A stretch of DNA of 64,000 nt from CAZJYI01 sp964550025 (GCA_964550025.1 CAZJYI010000033.1:19947-83946); one strand, 5' to 3'. Numbered from the stretch's first letter, positions 33,119 to 42,409 are shown. Notes: a model not told the origin generated them from the letters alone. A program made the numbers and translations.

Positions 33119-35694
33119 GAGGCGCGGCCTGTTCCGCGGTCGGACTGACGCTTGCCGCAACCGTCTTTCTCACCGCGGTCGCCACCCCGGCCGACGACGC
33201 GTTCGTCCCGTTCGTGATCCCGGCCGTGACGCCGGCCGAGTCGCTGCTCAGGATACCGTACGGACCCATTGCGCCGGACGCCCCGCACATCGCTGTGCGC
33301 GACGGCCATTTCCATGACGGGCGGCAGCGGGTACGCATGTGGGGCGTGAACCTGTCGTTCGCCGCCAACTTCCCCGACCCGAAAGACGCTCCCGCGATGG
33401 CTGAGAGGCTTGCCGCGGCCGGGATCAACAGCGTGCGCATGCATCACATGGACACGGCCCGCTACCCGCGCGGCATCTGGAACGCAAAGGACGGGAAGAC
33501 CATCGCCCCCGAGGCACTCGAGCGCATGGACGTGTTCATCGGCGAGCTGGCGAAGCGCGGCATCTACGTCAACCTCAACCTGCATGTCGGCCGTGAGCAC
33601 AGCCGCTACCTGGGCATGCCGAAGGCGCCCGAGAAGTACGACAAGATCACGGGGATCTTCACGCCGGAGCTTGTCGCGGCACAGAAGCAATACGCACGGC
33701 GACTGCTTGACCGGGTCAACCCCCACCGCGGCAAACGCTACGCCGACGATCCGGCCATCGCCTTCGTGGAGATTACGAACGAGGACAGCCTGTTCATGTG
33801 GAGCGCCCCGCGCGTGCTGCCGAACCTGCCGCCGCACTACAGATCCATTCTCGAGAAGCAGTTCAACGCGTGGCTCCGCCGGCTATACGCGTCGAAGGCC
33901 GACCTGGCGCGGGCGTGGGCGACCGGCACCGAACCGGCCGGGGAGAACATGCTCCGCAACAGCGTCCTGGACAACGTGCGGCAGGGCCGGCCCGAAGACT
34001 GGCATCTCGAACAGCACCACGGGTGCGCGGCCGAGCTCAGCAGACACACCCATCGTGAAAAGCCCTGCGCCCGTATCCGCATCAAGAAGCGTGGAAACAC
34101 CAACTGGCACTTGCAGTTCAGCCAGTCCGGATTGAAGATCGAGGATGGCCGCTACTACACGGTGTGCTTTACGGCCTCCGCCGACGCACCACGTCCCCTG
34201 AACTGCGGCGTCAAGCAGGCACACGCGCCGTGGCAGATGCTCGGTCTATCGAGGACGGTCAAACTCACCACCGAGTGGAAGACCTATCGCCTCGGGTTCA
34301 CGGCAACGGGTGGGGACGACGACGCCCGCGTCACTTTCGTTCTGGGCGACGACGACGCGACGATCCACCTGTCCTCGGTCAAGCTCTTCACGGGAGGCCA
34401 GCAGGGGCTGATCGACGACGAAGATCCCGCGACGGGAAACGTCGCGCTGTATGCGGGCCAGGAGTCCCCCGCGCGCCAACGCGACCGGATGCGATTCCTG
34501 GCCGACACGGAGAAGGCCTACTTCGACGATATGTACCGCTACATCAAGGAGGACCTGGGCTGCAAAGCGCTCGTGACGGGCACCATCGTTTTCGGGCCGC
34601 TCGGCCTGTATGGGCAAAGCGACATGGACTTCGTCGACGGTCACGCTTACTGGCAACACCCGCACTTCCCGGGAAGGCCGTGGGATATGGGCAACTGGAT
34701 CGTCCGGCAGAAGGCGCTGGCCGACAACCGGAAGGGCAGCACACTGCACCGCCTGGCGGCGGAGCGACTGGCCGGAAAGCCCTTCACCGTGACCGAGTAC
34801 AATCACCCCGCGCCGAACGACTACCAGGCCGAGTGCGTGCCGATGCTCGCCGCCTTCGCCGCCGCGCAGGACTGGGACGGGCTCTGGCTTTACTCGTACA
34901 GCCACGTCGCGGACGTCGGCGACACCTCGCGCATCGACAGCTTCTTCGACATCTACGCCAACCCGGCCAAGTGGGGGTTTGCGCAGGCGGGCGCGGCCAT
35001 CTTCCGCTTTGGGGCCATACCGCCCCTGGAGCGCGAGATGGCCGTGCGGCCCGTCGGCAAGGGAGGCGGTCTGCCGGAACTGGCCGGAGCCCACCTCGAC
35101 CACGGCCGCGACATGCTGCGCCTGCTGACATCACAGTGCCGCTCGATCGAAAGCGCGATGCTCGGCAGGCGCACTGCGTCAGCGTGGAAGGGAGTGGACA
35201 CCGAGACAGCCGGCGCGCCGGAACACGCTGCGCCCGGCGCCCTGACCTGGACAACACCCGGTCACTTCGCAAACCGGCGCGGCGGCGCGATCGTCCATGT
35301 GGGTCATGGCGAGACGTTCCCCGGGCACAGCGAAGAGACGATCACCGTGGACGCCCCTGCCTTCGCCGCCATCACGATCACGCCGCTCGGTCTCCCGTGG
35401 CAGAAGGGGACGCGGCCGTTGTTGGTCACGGCCTGCGGACGCTGCGAAAACGTCGGCATGGGATTCTCGGAGAAGCGCGACACCGTCGGCCGCAACTGGG
35501 GCAAGGGACCGGTACGGATCGAGGCCGTTACGGGATCCGTCGAACTGCCCCGGCATGTCGGGACCTGGACCTGTCGTGCGCTCGGTCCCGACGGACTCCC
35601 CACGCATGCCGTCCCGCTGAAGACGATTGACGGCACGCAGACGTTGGCGTTGTCGCCCGAGCACAAAACCATGTGGTACCTGCTGGAGTACTGA
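33115..35694 (+). CDS. Exported clan-A-like glycoside hydrolase with carbohydrate-binding insert
   Basis: 859 residues beginning with GTG 33115, overlapping the kbl stop (GTGA). A signal peptide (SAVGLTLAATVFLTAVATPA) is followed by a TIM-barrel glycosidase: RMWGVNLSFAANFP, SVRMHHMD, candidate acid/base Glu223 in EITNEDSLFMW and nucleophile Glu561 in FTVTEYNHP. A jelly-roll carbohydrate-binding module (about 290-430; LKIEDGRYYTVCFTASADA) splits the barrel sequence, and beta-rich domains end the protein. It resembles GH5-like PVC proteins; substrate unknown. Its place between kbl and tdh, with overlapping or 2-base junctions, is unusual and means it is translated with threonine-catabolism enzymes. 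Confidence 0.85.
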   Translation: MRGAACSAVGLTLAATVFLTAVATPADDAFVPFVIPAVTPAESLLRIPYGPIAPDAPHIAVRDGHFHDGRQRVRMWGVNLSFAANFPDPKDAPAMAERLAAAGINSVRMHHMDTARYPRGIWNAKDGKTIAPEALERMDVFIGELAKRGIYVNLNLHVGREHSRYLGMPKAPEKYDKITGIFTPELVAAQKQYARRLLDRVNPHRGKRYADDPAIAFVEITNEDSLFMWSAPRVLPNLPPHYRSILEKQFNAWLRRLYASKADLARAWATGTEPAGENMLRNSVLDNVRQGRPEDWHLEQHHGCAAELSRHTHREKPCARIRIKKRGNTNWHLQFSQSGLKIEDGRYYTVCFTASADAPRPLNCGVKQAHAPWQMLGLSRTVKLTTEWKTYRLGFTATGGDDDARVTFVLGDDDATIHLSSVKLFTGGQQGLIDDEDPATGNVALYAGQESPARQRDRMRFLADTEKAYFDDMYRYIKEDLGCKALVTGTIVFGPLGLYGQSDMDFVDGHAYWQHPHFPGRPWDMGNWIVRQKALADNRKGSTLHRLAAERLAGKPFTVTEYNHPAPNDYQAECVPMLAAFAAAQDWDGLWLYSYSHVADVGDTSRIDSFFDIYANPAKWGFAQAGAAIFRFGAIPPLEREMAVRPVGKGGGLPELAGAHLDHGRDMLRLLTSQCRSIESAMLGRRTASAWKGVDTETAGAPEHAAPGALTWTTPGHFANRRGGAIVHVGHGETFPGHSEETITVDAPAFAAITITPLGLPWQKGTRPLLVTACGRCENVGMGFSEKRDTVGRNWGKGPVRIEAVTGSVELPRHVGTWTCRALGPDGLPTHAVPLKTIDGTQTLALSPEHKTMWYLLEY

Positions 35695-35696
35695 GA

Positions 35697-36740
35697 ATGG
35701 CAGACACAATGAAAGCGTTGGTGAAGGCCAGGTCCGAGCCGGGCCTTTGGCTCGACGAGGTCCCGATCCCGCAATACGGCATCAACGACGTGCTGATCAA
35801 GGTTCACAAGACGTCGATCTGCGGTACGGACGTGCACATCTGGAACTGGGACGAGTGGGCGCAGCGTACGATTCCGGTCCCCATGGTGACGGGGCACGAG
35901 TTCGTGGGGACAGTGGCCGCCATGGGCAGCAACGTTCACGACCTGGAGCTCGGGGACATCGTGTCGGGCGAAGGCCACATCGTGTGCGGGCGCTGCCGCA
36001 ACTGCCTGGCCGGGCGCAGGCATTTGTGCAAGGACACGAGCGGCGTGGGGGTGAATCGCCCCGGCTGTTTCGCCGAGTACCTGTGCATCCCGGTGACGAA
36101 CGTGTGGCATGCCGATCCCTCGCTGCCGCTGGACATCCTGTCGATCTTCGATCCGTTCGGCAACGCCACGCACACGGCGCTGCAGTACAAGGTACTCGGC
36201 GAGGACGTCCTGATCACGGGCGCGGGCCCCATCGGCATCATGGCGGGCGCCATTGTGCGGCACGCCGGCGCCCGTCACGTGGTCATCACCGACATGAACC
36301 CGTACCGGCTGGAGCTGGCAAAGAAGATGGGCGTGACGATGACGGTCAACATCAGCGAAAGGACGCTGGCCGAAGTGCAGGCGGAACTCGGGATGAAGGA
36401 GGGCTTCGACATCGGGCTTGAGATGTCCGGCAGTGGAGCGGCATTGCAGGGCATGATCGACAACATGTGCCACGGCGGGCGCATTGCCATCCTGGGGATT
36501 CCCGCCAACGAAGTGACACTCGACTGGAACAAGATCATCTTCAACATGCTCACGCTGCGCGGGATCTACGGCCGCGAAATGTATGAGACCTGGTACATGA
36601 TGACGGCCATGATCAACTCGGGCCTGGACATCACCCCGATCATCACGCACCGCTACGGGTACGCGGAGTTCGAGGAGGCCTTTGGCGTGATGCGCTCCGG
36701 GAACGCCGGCAAGGTGATACTGAACTGGGTTGAGGAGTAG
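35697..36740 (+). CDS. tdh: L-threonine 3-dehydrogenase
   Basis: About 347 residues from ATG 35697, two bases after the glycosidase stop. A zinc-dependent medium-chain dehydrogenase: catalytic zinc ligands Cys42 (TSICGTDVHIW) and His67-Glu68 (VTGHEFVG), structural zinc cysteines 97, 100, 103 and 111, and the NAD-binding ITGAGPIGIMAG. The THVHIWNWDEW-like segment and DPFGNATHTAL are characteristic of Tdh rather than sorbitol or alcohol dehydrogenases. It oxidises L-threonine to 2-amino-3-oxobutyrate with NAD+, the substrate of Kbl encoded at the start of the same operon. Cytoplasmic. Confidence 0.93.
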   Translation: MADTMKALVKARSEPGLWLDEVPIPQYGINDVLIKVHKTSICGTDVHIWNWDEWAQRTIPVPMVTGHEFVGTVAAMGSNVHDLELGDIVSGEGHIVCGRCRNCLAGRRHLCKDTSGVGVNRPGCFAEYLCIPVTNVWHADPSLPLDILSIFDPFGNATHTALQYKVLGEDVLITGAGPIGIMAGAIVRHAGARHVVITDMNPYRLELAKKMGVTMTVNISERTLAEVQAELGMKEGFDIGLEMSGSGAALQGMIDNMCHGGRIAILGIPANEVTLDWNKIIFNMLTLRGIYGREMYETWYMMTAMINSGLDITPIITHRYGYAEFEEAFGVMRSGNAGKVILNWVEE

Positions 36741-36751
36741 CGCTGCATCGC

Positions 36752-36775
36752 AAATCTCAGATCTCAGATCTCAGA
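36752..36775. repeat. AAATCTCAGATCTCAGA repeat tract
   Basis: A short alternating tract just after tdh, sharing its unit with the longer tract at 5559-5660. Function unknown. Confidence 0.6.
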
Positions 36776-36826
36776 GGCCGGAGACTAGCCCGGAATGGCA
36801 CTGAGACAGGCCTGTTTGGCATGGCG

Positions 36827-36893
36827 TTTGTAGTGCGCCCGTAAGGGCGTATCCCGAACGAAGATAGCGCCTCACGGCGCCACTACGAACGGG
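36827..36893. repeat. Convergent pair of GTAGTG hairpins with GTRA loops (family B REPIN)
   Basis: The plus copy reads GTAGTG then CGCCC-GTAA-GGGCG (36836-36849). The minus copy reads GTAGTG then GCGCC-GTGA-GGCGC (36867-36880). Stems are perfectly paired but differ, and loops fit GNRA. It lies in the 215-base gap between tdh and the GH2 gene. A matching pair with two further stem variants is at 42344-42409. Confidence 0.8.
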
Positions 36894-36955
36894 TCCGCCA
36901 TGTCCATGTTGAGGATTGATACTCTGGCCGGTGCCTGATACCCTGCCCCCCTCTC

Positions 36956-39900
36956 ATGTCAGACGACACGTTACAGGGGATGAACTCCATGGTAGAAGCG
37001 GAACGGCACGACTGGGAAGATGAGCGGGTTTTCGACATCAACAAAGAACCGGGTCATGCTACGCTGACCCCCTACCCCACGGCCGTGGATGCCTGCGAGC
37101 GAGGGCCGTCACCACGCGTTCAGTCGCTGGACGGAGCGTGGAGGTTCCACTGGTCGCCGGATCCGGACGGCCGCCCCCTGGGATTCCACGAGCCTGGTTT
37201 CGACGTGGGCGGGTGGGACGAAACCGAGGTCCCCTCGAACTGGGAGCTGCAAGGCTACGGCACCCCCATCTACACCAACGTCCGCTACCCGTTCCAGCCG
37301 GACTGGCCCCGCGTCACGAGCGAACCGGATGCCGACTGGACGGCCTACGCACAACGCAATCCCGTTGGGTCGTATCGACGGGAGTTCCGCCTTCCGGATG
37401 CGTGGCAGGGCAAACGCATCTTCATCCACTTCGCCGGCGTCAAATCCGCCTTCTACCTGTGGGTGAACGGGGAACAGGTCGGCTACAGCCAGGTCAGTCG
37501 CATGCCGGCGGAATTCGACATCACCCCGTTCATCGCGGACGGAGCCAACGTGCTCGCGGTCGAGGTCTACCGCTGGTGCGACGGCAGCTACCTCGAGGAC
37601 CAGGACTGCTGGCGGTTGAGCGGCATATTCCGATCCGTGCGCCTCGTTGCCAGGCCCAAGGTCTACGTTCGTGATCTCGGCGTAGAGACCAGGCTGGACG
37701 AAGTCTGCCACGACGCGAAAATGACAATCACGGCCCGTGCATGCAACACCGGCGACGAAACCATCGAGCGCTATCGCCTGAACTGGCAGCTCCGGGATGC
37801 GGCGGGGAACGAGGTCCTGTCCGGGACGGCCCCCATGCCGCAGCTCAAGCCCGGAGCCAGGGGCACCTTCGAACTGCAGGCGGATGTCCGGAACCCCGGC
37901 AAGTGGACCGCCGAAACGCCGTGCCTCTACGGGCTGATCGTGGAAATCGTCGATGCTTCGAACGAGGCGCTCGAAGCCACGTCCTGCAGGTTCGGCTTCC
38001 GGGACGTTCGCATCCACGAGGGGCATCTGCTCGTCAACGGCCGATCCGTTCTGCTCAGGGGCGTCAACCGGCACGAGTTCGATCCCGACCGCGGACAGAG
38101 CGTCACGGAAGAGACGATGCGGCGCGACATCCTGCTCATGAAGCGCTTCAACATCAACACGGTCCGCACGAGCCACTACCCGGACACCCCGCGCTGGTAC
38201 GAGCTGTGCGACGAGTACGGCATCTACGTGGTGGACGAGGCCGACATCGAATCGCACGGGTACGGCTACGAGGAAGACTGCCTCGGCGGGAAGCCCGAAT
38301 GGGAAGCGGCGCACGTCGACCGCTGCGTGCGCATGGTGCAGCGCGACCGCAATCACCCGTGCATCATTATGTGGTCCCTGGGGAACGAAGCGGGCGGGGG
38401 CAGTAACTTCGAGGCGGCCGCGGCAGCGGTCCGGAAACTGGATGCGACGCGGCCGATCCACTACGAGCGCTACAACGAAATTGCGGACATGGATAGCTGC
38501 ATGTATCCCGCGGTGGAATGGCTGGAGGAACGTGGCAAGGAAGACAGCACGAAACCGTTCTTCATGTGCGAGTACGCCCACGCGATGGGGAATGCGATCG
38601 GAAACCTGCAGGAATACTGGGACGTCATCGAGGCCTATCCCCGCCTCATCGGCGGCTGCATCTGGGAGTGGATCGACCACGGGCTGCGCAAGCCGCTCGG
38701 CGACAATTCGGGCGACGGCTGGTTCTGGGCCTATGGCGGCGACTTCGGCGACCAGCCCAATGACGGCAACTTCTGTTGCGACGGCATCATCACCCCCGAC
38801 CGCGCCGTGACGCCGAAACTGATCGAGGTCGGAAAGGTCTACCAGCCGGTCGCCATGGAGGCCGAGGACGCGGCACAGGGACAGATCCTCGTGCGCAACA
38901 AGCACGCTTTCACGAATACGGATGTCTTTGACCTGTCCTGGGAATTGACGGAGGACGGCACCGTAGTCCAGGAGGGCACGCTGCAGTCCCTCGATCTCGA
39001 GCCGGGAGAGACAGCCGCCATCGGTGTTCCCATTCAGAAGCCGGCCACGGAAAAGGGTGCGGACTACAGGCTCAAGGTGACGTTCAGCCTGCGCGGGGAC
39101 ACGGCCTGGGCGGAGGCGGGGCACGTTGTCGCTTGGGAACAGTTTCCGGTGACGTTTGGTACCCCGAAGGCCCCCGCCGTTTCTCTCGACGCGCTGCCGC
39201 CCGTCGACATCGTGGAGACGGCCGACGCCGTCGAGATCACGGGCGAACGCTTCCGCGCCCGTTTCTCGGCGACACTCGGCACGCTCGACCTGCTGGAGTA
39301 CGACGGGAAACCCGTGCTTGCGGCCGACGGCGGCCCCGTCCTCAACCTGTACCGCGCCCCCATCGACAACGACAAGTGGGTCGTGGAGGAGTGGAACAAG
39401 CTCGGGCTGAAAGATGCCCGTCACACGGTAGAGGACCTGTTCGTCGACTCCGAGGATCCCCGGCAGGTGACCGTGGCTGTCCGCACACGCTGGAGCACGG
39501 ACGGTGGACTGGTCGTCGACCACACGGCAACGTGGACCGTGCTCGGAAACGGCTGGATACGCTCGGACAACCGGATCGTTCCGGTTGAAGGAGAGGGGAT
39601 GGTCCTGCCACGCATCGGCGTGTTGATGAAGCTACCGGAAGACCTGGAATCGGCAACCTGGTATGGCCGCGGCCCGCACGAGAACTACGTGGACCGCCGG
39701 CAGAGCGCCGCTGTCGGCCTGTACCGCAGCACGGTCACCGACCTGTCTGTGCCGTACGTCATGCCCCAGGAGATGGGGAACCGGGAAGAAACCGCGTGGG
39801 TGGCGCTGACGGACAACGCGGGGAAGGGACTGCTCGTGGTGCCGGACCGGCCCATGAGCTTCTCCGCGCTGCACCACACGCCACAGGAACTGGCCGCCGC

Positions 39901-40111
39901 CGCGCACGCGCACGAGCTCCCGGCGAGAAAGGAAACGGTCGTTTGCCTCGACACCGCCCAACTTGGACTCGGGGGAGGAAGCTGCGGGCCGAAGCCGATG
40001 GAGCGGTACATCTTGAAGGCCGGCGAGACGGCCTTTGGCTATACGCTGAAACCGATCGATACCGCGCGGGAAGACGCGTCAGCGACCGCACGCTCCTCGG
40101 CCGATCGTTGA
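36956..40111 (+). CDS. Beta-galactosidase, GH2 LacZ type
   Basis: 1051 residues in the long form; an ATG at 36989 with AGGGGA upstream is an alternative start, since 36956 has no ribosome binding site. LacZ layout: sugar-binding jelly roll, immunoglobulin-like domain, TIM barrel, second immunoglobulin-like domain and C-terminal small-chain domain. Catalytic acid/base Glu478 is in MWSLGNEAGGG and nucleophile Glu539 in FFMCEYAHAMGNAIG; VPSNWELQGYGTPIYTN and LRGVNRHEFDPDRG are conserved GH2 stretches. No signal peptide is obvious, so it probably acts in the cytoplasm on imported galactosides. It stands alone between hairpin repeats and the HAD gene. Confidence 0.93.
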   Translation: MSDDTLQGMNSMVEAERHDWEDERVFDINKEPGHATLTPYPTAVDACERGPSPRVQSLDGAWRFHWSPDPDGRPLGFHEPGFDVGGWDETEVPSNWELQGYGTPIYTNVRYPFQPDWPRVTSEPDADWTAYAQRNPVGSYRREFRLPDAWQGKRIFIHFAGVKSAFYLWVNGEQVGYSQVSRMPAEFDITPFIADGANVLAVEVYRWCDGSYLEDQDCWRLSGIFRSVRLVARPKVYVRDLGVETRLDEVCHDAKMTITARACNTGDETIERYRLNWQLRDAAGNEVLSGTAPMPQLKPGARGTFELQADVRNPGKWTAETPCLYGLIVEIVDASNEALEATSCRFGFRDVRIHEGHLLVNGRSVLLRGVNRHEFDPDRGQSVTEETMRRDILLMKRFNINTVRTSHYPDTPRWYELCDEYGIYVVDEADIESHGYGYEEDCLGGKPEWEAAHVDRCVRMVQRDRNHPCIIMWSLGNEAGGGSNFEAAAAAVRKLDATRPIHYERYNEIADMDSCMYPAVEWLEERGKEDSTKPFFMCEYAHAMGNAIGNLQEYWDVIEAYPRLIGGCIWEWIDHGLRKPLGDNSGDGWFWAYGGDFGDQPNDGNFCCDGIITPDRAVTPKLIEVGKVYQPVAMEAEDAAQGQILVRNKHAFTNTDVFDLSWELTEDGTVVQEGTLQSLDLEPGETAAIGVPIQKPATEKGADYRLKVTFSLRGDTAWAEAGHVVAWEQFPVTFGTPKAPAVSLDALPPVDIVETADAVEITGERFRARFSATLGTLDLLEYDGKPVLAADGGPVLNLYRAPIDNDKWVVEEWNKLGLKDARHTVEDLFVDSEDPRQVTVAVRTRWSTDGGLVVDHTATWTVLGNGWIRSDNRIVPVEGEGMVLPRIGVLMKLPEDLESATWYGRGPHENYVDRRQSAAVGLYRSTVTDLSVPYVMPQEMGNREETAWVALTDNAGKGLLVVPDRPMSFSALHHTPQELAAAAHAHELPARKETVVCLDTAQLGLGGGSCGPKPMERYILKAGETAFGYTLKPIDTAREDASATARSSADR

Positions 40112-40485
40112 ACCGTTCTGCAGAATGTCCGCGTCCACGATCAAGAACTATACCATTCGTATAGTTTCCGTCAGTGGACAGAACGGAATGGCCGGCAACG
40201 CGTCCTCTTCCTCCTCCCCTATCTCGCCGACACCAGCCCTGTTGTCGCAGACCGTGCAGTTCCTTGCTTCCAACGGGCCCCGACAGAACACTCCCCCTCC
40301 CTGTCCACCTCTCTCCTCGCCTTGGCTGTCGCCGCAGCCGTTGTCCGTAATCGTGGCCCGTCATCGTCAACCGGTGCCGGAACGGAACGTCGGACGTTCG
40401 TGAACAGCACTGCCGTGCGCCCGGCGAAAGAACGGCTTGCGGCGGGAGGGCGATCCGTGGTTACCTGCTGCGAGGACTGATACTG
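40112..40485. other. 374-base intergenic region with one operator-like inverted repeat
   Basis: No ORF here has coding character. The one clear structure is AACTATAC-CATTC-GTATAGTT at 40146-40166, two perfect 8-base arms around a 5-base centre, 320 bases before the HAD gene and 35 after the GH2 stop. It could be an operator or a weak hairpin. Pyrimidine-rich runs at 40205-40225 and 40285-40320 have no assigned meaning. Confidence 0.5.
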
Positions 40486-41136
40486 ATGATCAAGGGATAC
40501 ATTTTTGACTTGGACGGGACGCTGCTCGACTCGGAGATTCTGTGGGTGGAGGCGGTTGAGGACTTCATTCGCGAACACGACCCGAGCGTGACGCGGGAGT
40601 ATGCCACCGCAATCGTCTACGGGCGTTCGTGGCGGGACATTTACGAGGAGATCTGCCGGCGCCTGGAGAATCTGGACATGTCGATTCGCGATATGCAGGT
40701 GGCACTCAGACCGTACTTCGACCGCTTGAGCCAGACGCGGGATATCCGCATTCTCGGTTCCGTGGAGCTGCTTCGGACGCTGTCGCGCGACTATCCGGTC
40801 TGCATCGTCTCCGGTTCGCCGCGGGACGAGATCCATGACGGCGTGGAGCTGATGGGCATCGGCGATCACCTGGCGTTCTACCTGGGAGCCGAAGACTACT
40901 CACCGGGCAAGCCACACCCCGCCTGCTTCCTGATGGCCGCGGAGAAGCTCGGTTTGTCGTCGGCGGAGTGCCTTGTATTCGAAGACTCCGCCGCCGGCGT
41001 GCTCGCCGCCAAGCGCGCCGGCATGGCCTGCGTCGGCCTGTCCCGCGAAGACCGCCCGTCCCAGGACCTCTCCCCCGCCGACCTGGTTCTGGGCGACCTG
41101 GGGGATTTCAAGGTGGATATGCTCTCTTACCCGTGA
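40486..41136 (+). CDS. HAD-superfamily hydrolase, beta-phosphoglucomutase-like
   Basis: 216 residues; GAGG lies ten bases before the ATG. HAD motif I is DLDGTLLDSE with nucleophile Asp8 and acid/base Asp10, motif II is Ser in CIVSGSPRDEI, motif III Lys in SPGKPHPACFLMAA and motif IV the acidic pair in VFEDSAAGVLAAKRAGM. The helical cap after motif I is of the beta-phosphoglucomutase/phosphatase subclass. It could isomerise or dephosphorylate a sugar phosphate, which would fit the adjacent beta-galactosidase, but specificity cannot be read. Cytoplasmic. It converges with the alcohol dehydrogenase gene across a hairpin-rich 104-base gap. Confidence 0.9.
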   Translation: MIKGYIFDLDGTLLDSEILWVEAVEDFIREHDPSVTREYATAIVYGRSWRDIYEEICRRLENLDMSIRDMQVALRPYFDRLSQTRDIRILGSVELLRTLSRDYPVCIVSGSPRDEIHDGVELMGIGDHLAFYLGAEDYSPGKPHPACFLMAAEKLGLSSAECLVFEDSAAGVLAAKRAGMACVGLSREDRPSQDLSPADLVLGDLGDFKVDMLSYP

Positions 41137-41171
41137 AGGGGCACCCACCGAGATCCGCCCGGCAGGGAAAC

Positions 41172-41244
41172 GGCCGGCTTGAAAGCCGGCCCCACGTGTC
41201 ACCGGCTGAAAGCCGGCGCTACTTCCAGAGGCTGCCGGCGCTAC
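41172..41244. repeat. GTAGC hairpins between convergent genes (family A)
   Basis: GGCCGGCTT-GA-AAGCCGGCC at 41172-41191 and CCGGCT-GAA-AGCCGG at 41202-41216, followed by CGCTAC, then a truncated GCCGGCGCTAC at 41234-41244 that includes the dehydrogenase stop codon. Both GTAG heads are on the minus strand. They may also terminate transcription of the convergent genes. Confidence 0.7.
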
Positions 41245-42251
41245 CACACTTCAACGGCAACGTTCAGTACGGCGGCGCCTTGGATCCGGCCGGACCGTAG
41301 GGCGTCCAGGGCTTCGTTGGCATCCTCGAGCCGGAAGGGCGTGACGTGCGTATTCACGGGCACCTCCGGGACGAGGGCGAAGAACTCTTCCCCGTCCTCG
41401 CGCGTGAGGTTGGCGACGGAGATGATCTGCCGCTCGCCCCACAGGATCTCGTAGGGGAACGAAGGGATGTCGCTCATGTGAATGCCGGCGCAGACCACGG
41501 CGCCGCCCTTGGCGACCGCGCGCAGGGCGGCGGGGACGAGCGCGCCTACAGGTGCAAAAATGATGGCGGCATCCAGCGCAACCGGCGGCGGCGCTGTGCT
41601 GTCGCCGCACCACGTGGCGCCGAGCTTGCGCGCGAACACCTGTCCTTTCGTGTCACCGGGGCGGGTGAATGCGTAGACTTCGCGCTCCTGGTAGCGCGCC
41701 ACCTGGCAGAGGATGTGCGCCGCGGCCCCGAACCCGTAGAACCCGATGCGACGCGCGTCGCCGCACAATCTCAGGGATCGATATCCGATGAGTCCGGCAC
41801 ACAATAGCGGCGCCGCCTGTAGGTCCGGGTATCGTTGTGGAATGGGGAAGCAGAAACGTTCATCGACGACGCAGTGATCGGCATAGCCGCCGTCAACCTG
41901 GTAGCCGGTGAACCTGGCCCGGTCGCAGAGGTTCTCGCGGCCCTTTTCGCAGTAGGGGCAGACGCCGCAGGAAAAACCAAGCCAGGGCGCGCCAACCCGG
42001 TCGCCCGGTCGAAACCGGCCTTCGCCGCTGCCGCTCGCCACCACGGATCCGACGATCTCGTGCCCCGGCACCAGCGGCAGTTTCGGTTTGTCGAGGTCGC
42101 CGTCCACAATGTGCAGGTCCGTCCGGCACACCGCGCAGGCGTGCACGCGCAGGAGCACCTGCCCCGGATCGGGGCGCGGCACGGGAATCTCGCGCAACGC
42201 CAGCGGGACGCCGGGCTGCTCCAGAACCATGGCTCGCATCGTGGTTGTCAT
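41241..42251 (-). CDS. Zinc-dependent alcohol dehydrogenase
   Basis: About 336 residues from ATG 42251; the longer reading to 42356 would translate a hairpin repeat region and is rejected. Medium-chain dehydrogenase fold: catalytic zinc ligands Cys42 (ACAVCRTDLHIVDGDL) and His64-Glu65 (VPGHEIVG), structural cysteines 95, 98, 101 and 109, and a GFYGFGAAAHILCQVA cofactor loop. The CRTDLH form and ENLCDRARFTGYQVDGGYA match the bacterial AdhA-like group that acts on primary alcohols. The physiological substrate is unknown. The final codons lie within a GCCGGCGCTAC repeat element. It is divergent from the radical SAM gene. Confidence 0.92.
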   Translation of the reverse strand: MTTTMRAMVLEQPGVPLALREIPVPRPDPGQVLLRVHACAVCRTDLHIVDGDLDKPKLPLVPGHEIVGSVVASGSGEGRFRPGDRVGAPWLGFSCGVCPYCEKGRENLCDRARFTGYQVDGGYADHCVVDERFCFPIPQRYPDLQAAPLLCAGLIGYRSLRLCGDARRIGFYGFGAAAHILCQVARYQEREVYAFTRPGDTKGQVFARKLGATWCGDSTAPPPVALDAAIIFAPVGALVPAALRAVAKGGAVVCAGIHMSDIPSFPYEILWGERQIISVANLTREDGEEFFALVPEVPVNTHVTPFRLEDANEALDALRSGRIQGAAVLNVAVEVW

Positions 42252-42343
42252 AGGAGTATGGTACGAAGCCGCACGGGAGGCGGCAAGCGAACAGATTGGC
42301 CGCGCATCTGCGATTTGGTGCCTGTATTGAGCCCTGACGCTTG

Positions 42344-42409
42344 GGAACCGCCTCACGGCGGCACTACGAACGTGTCAGCGTCTGTTTGTAGTGCGCTCGT
42401 AAGAGCGTA
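42344..42409. repeat. Divergent pair of GTAGTG hairpins with GTRA loops (family B)
   Basis: The minus copy reads GTAGTG then CCGCC-GTGA-GGCGG (42348-42361). The plus copy reads GTAGTG then CGCTC-GTAA-GAGCG (42394-42407). Compared with 36827-36893 the stems differ at paired positions only, while heads, loops and the TATCCCG tail of the GTAA copies are unchanged. Confidence 0.8.

Noticed and set aside
37109..39523. 804-codon minus-strand ORF
   Set aside because: Antisense shadow of the GH2 gene, with no recognisable motif or ribosome binding site.
41202..41216. Intrinsic terminators at each GC-rich hairpin
   Set aside because: The hairpins lack T-runs and belong to repeat families also found upstream of genes, so most are listed as repeats; only 23213-23237 is called a terminator.
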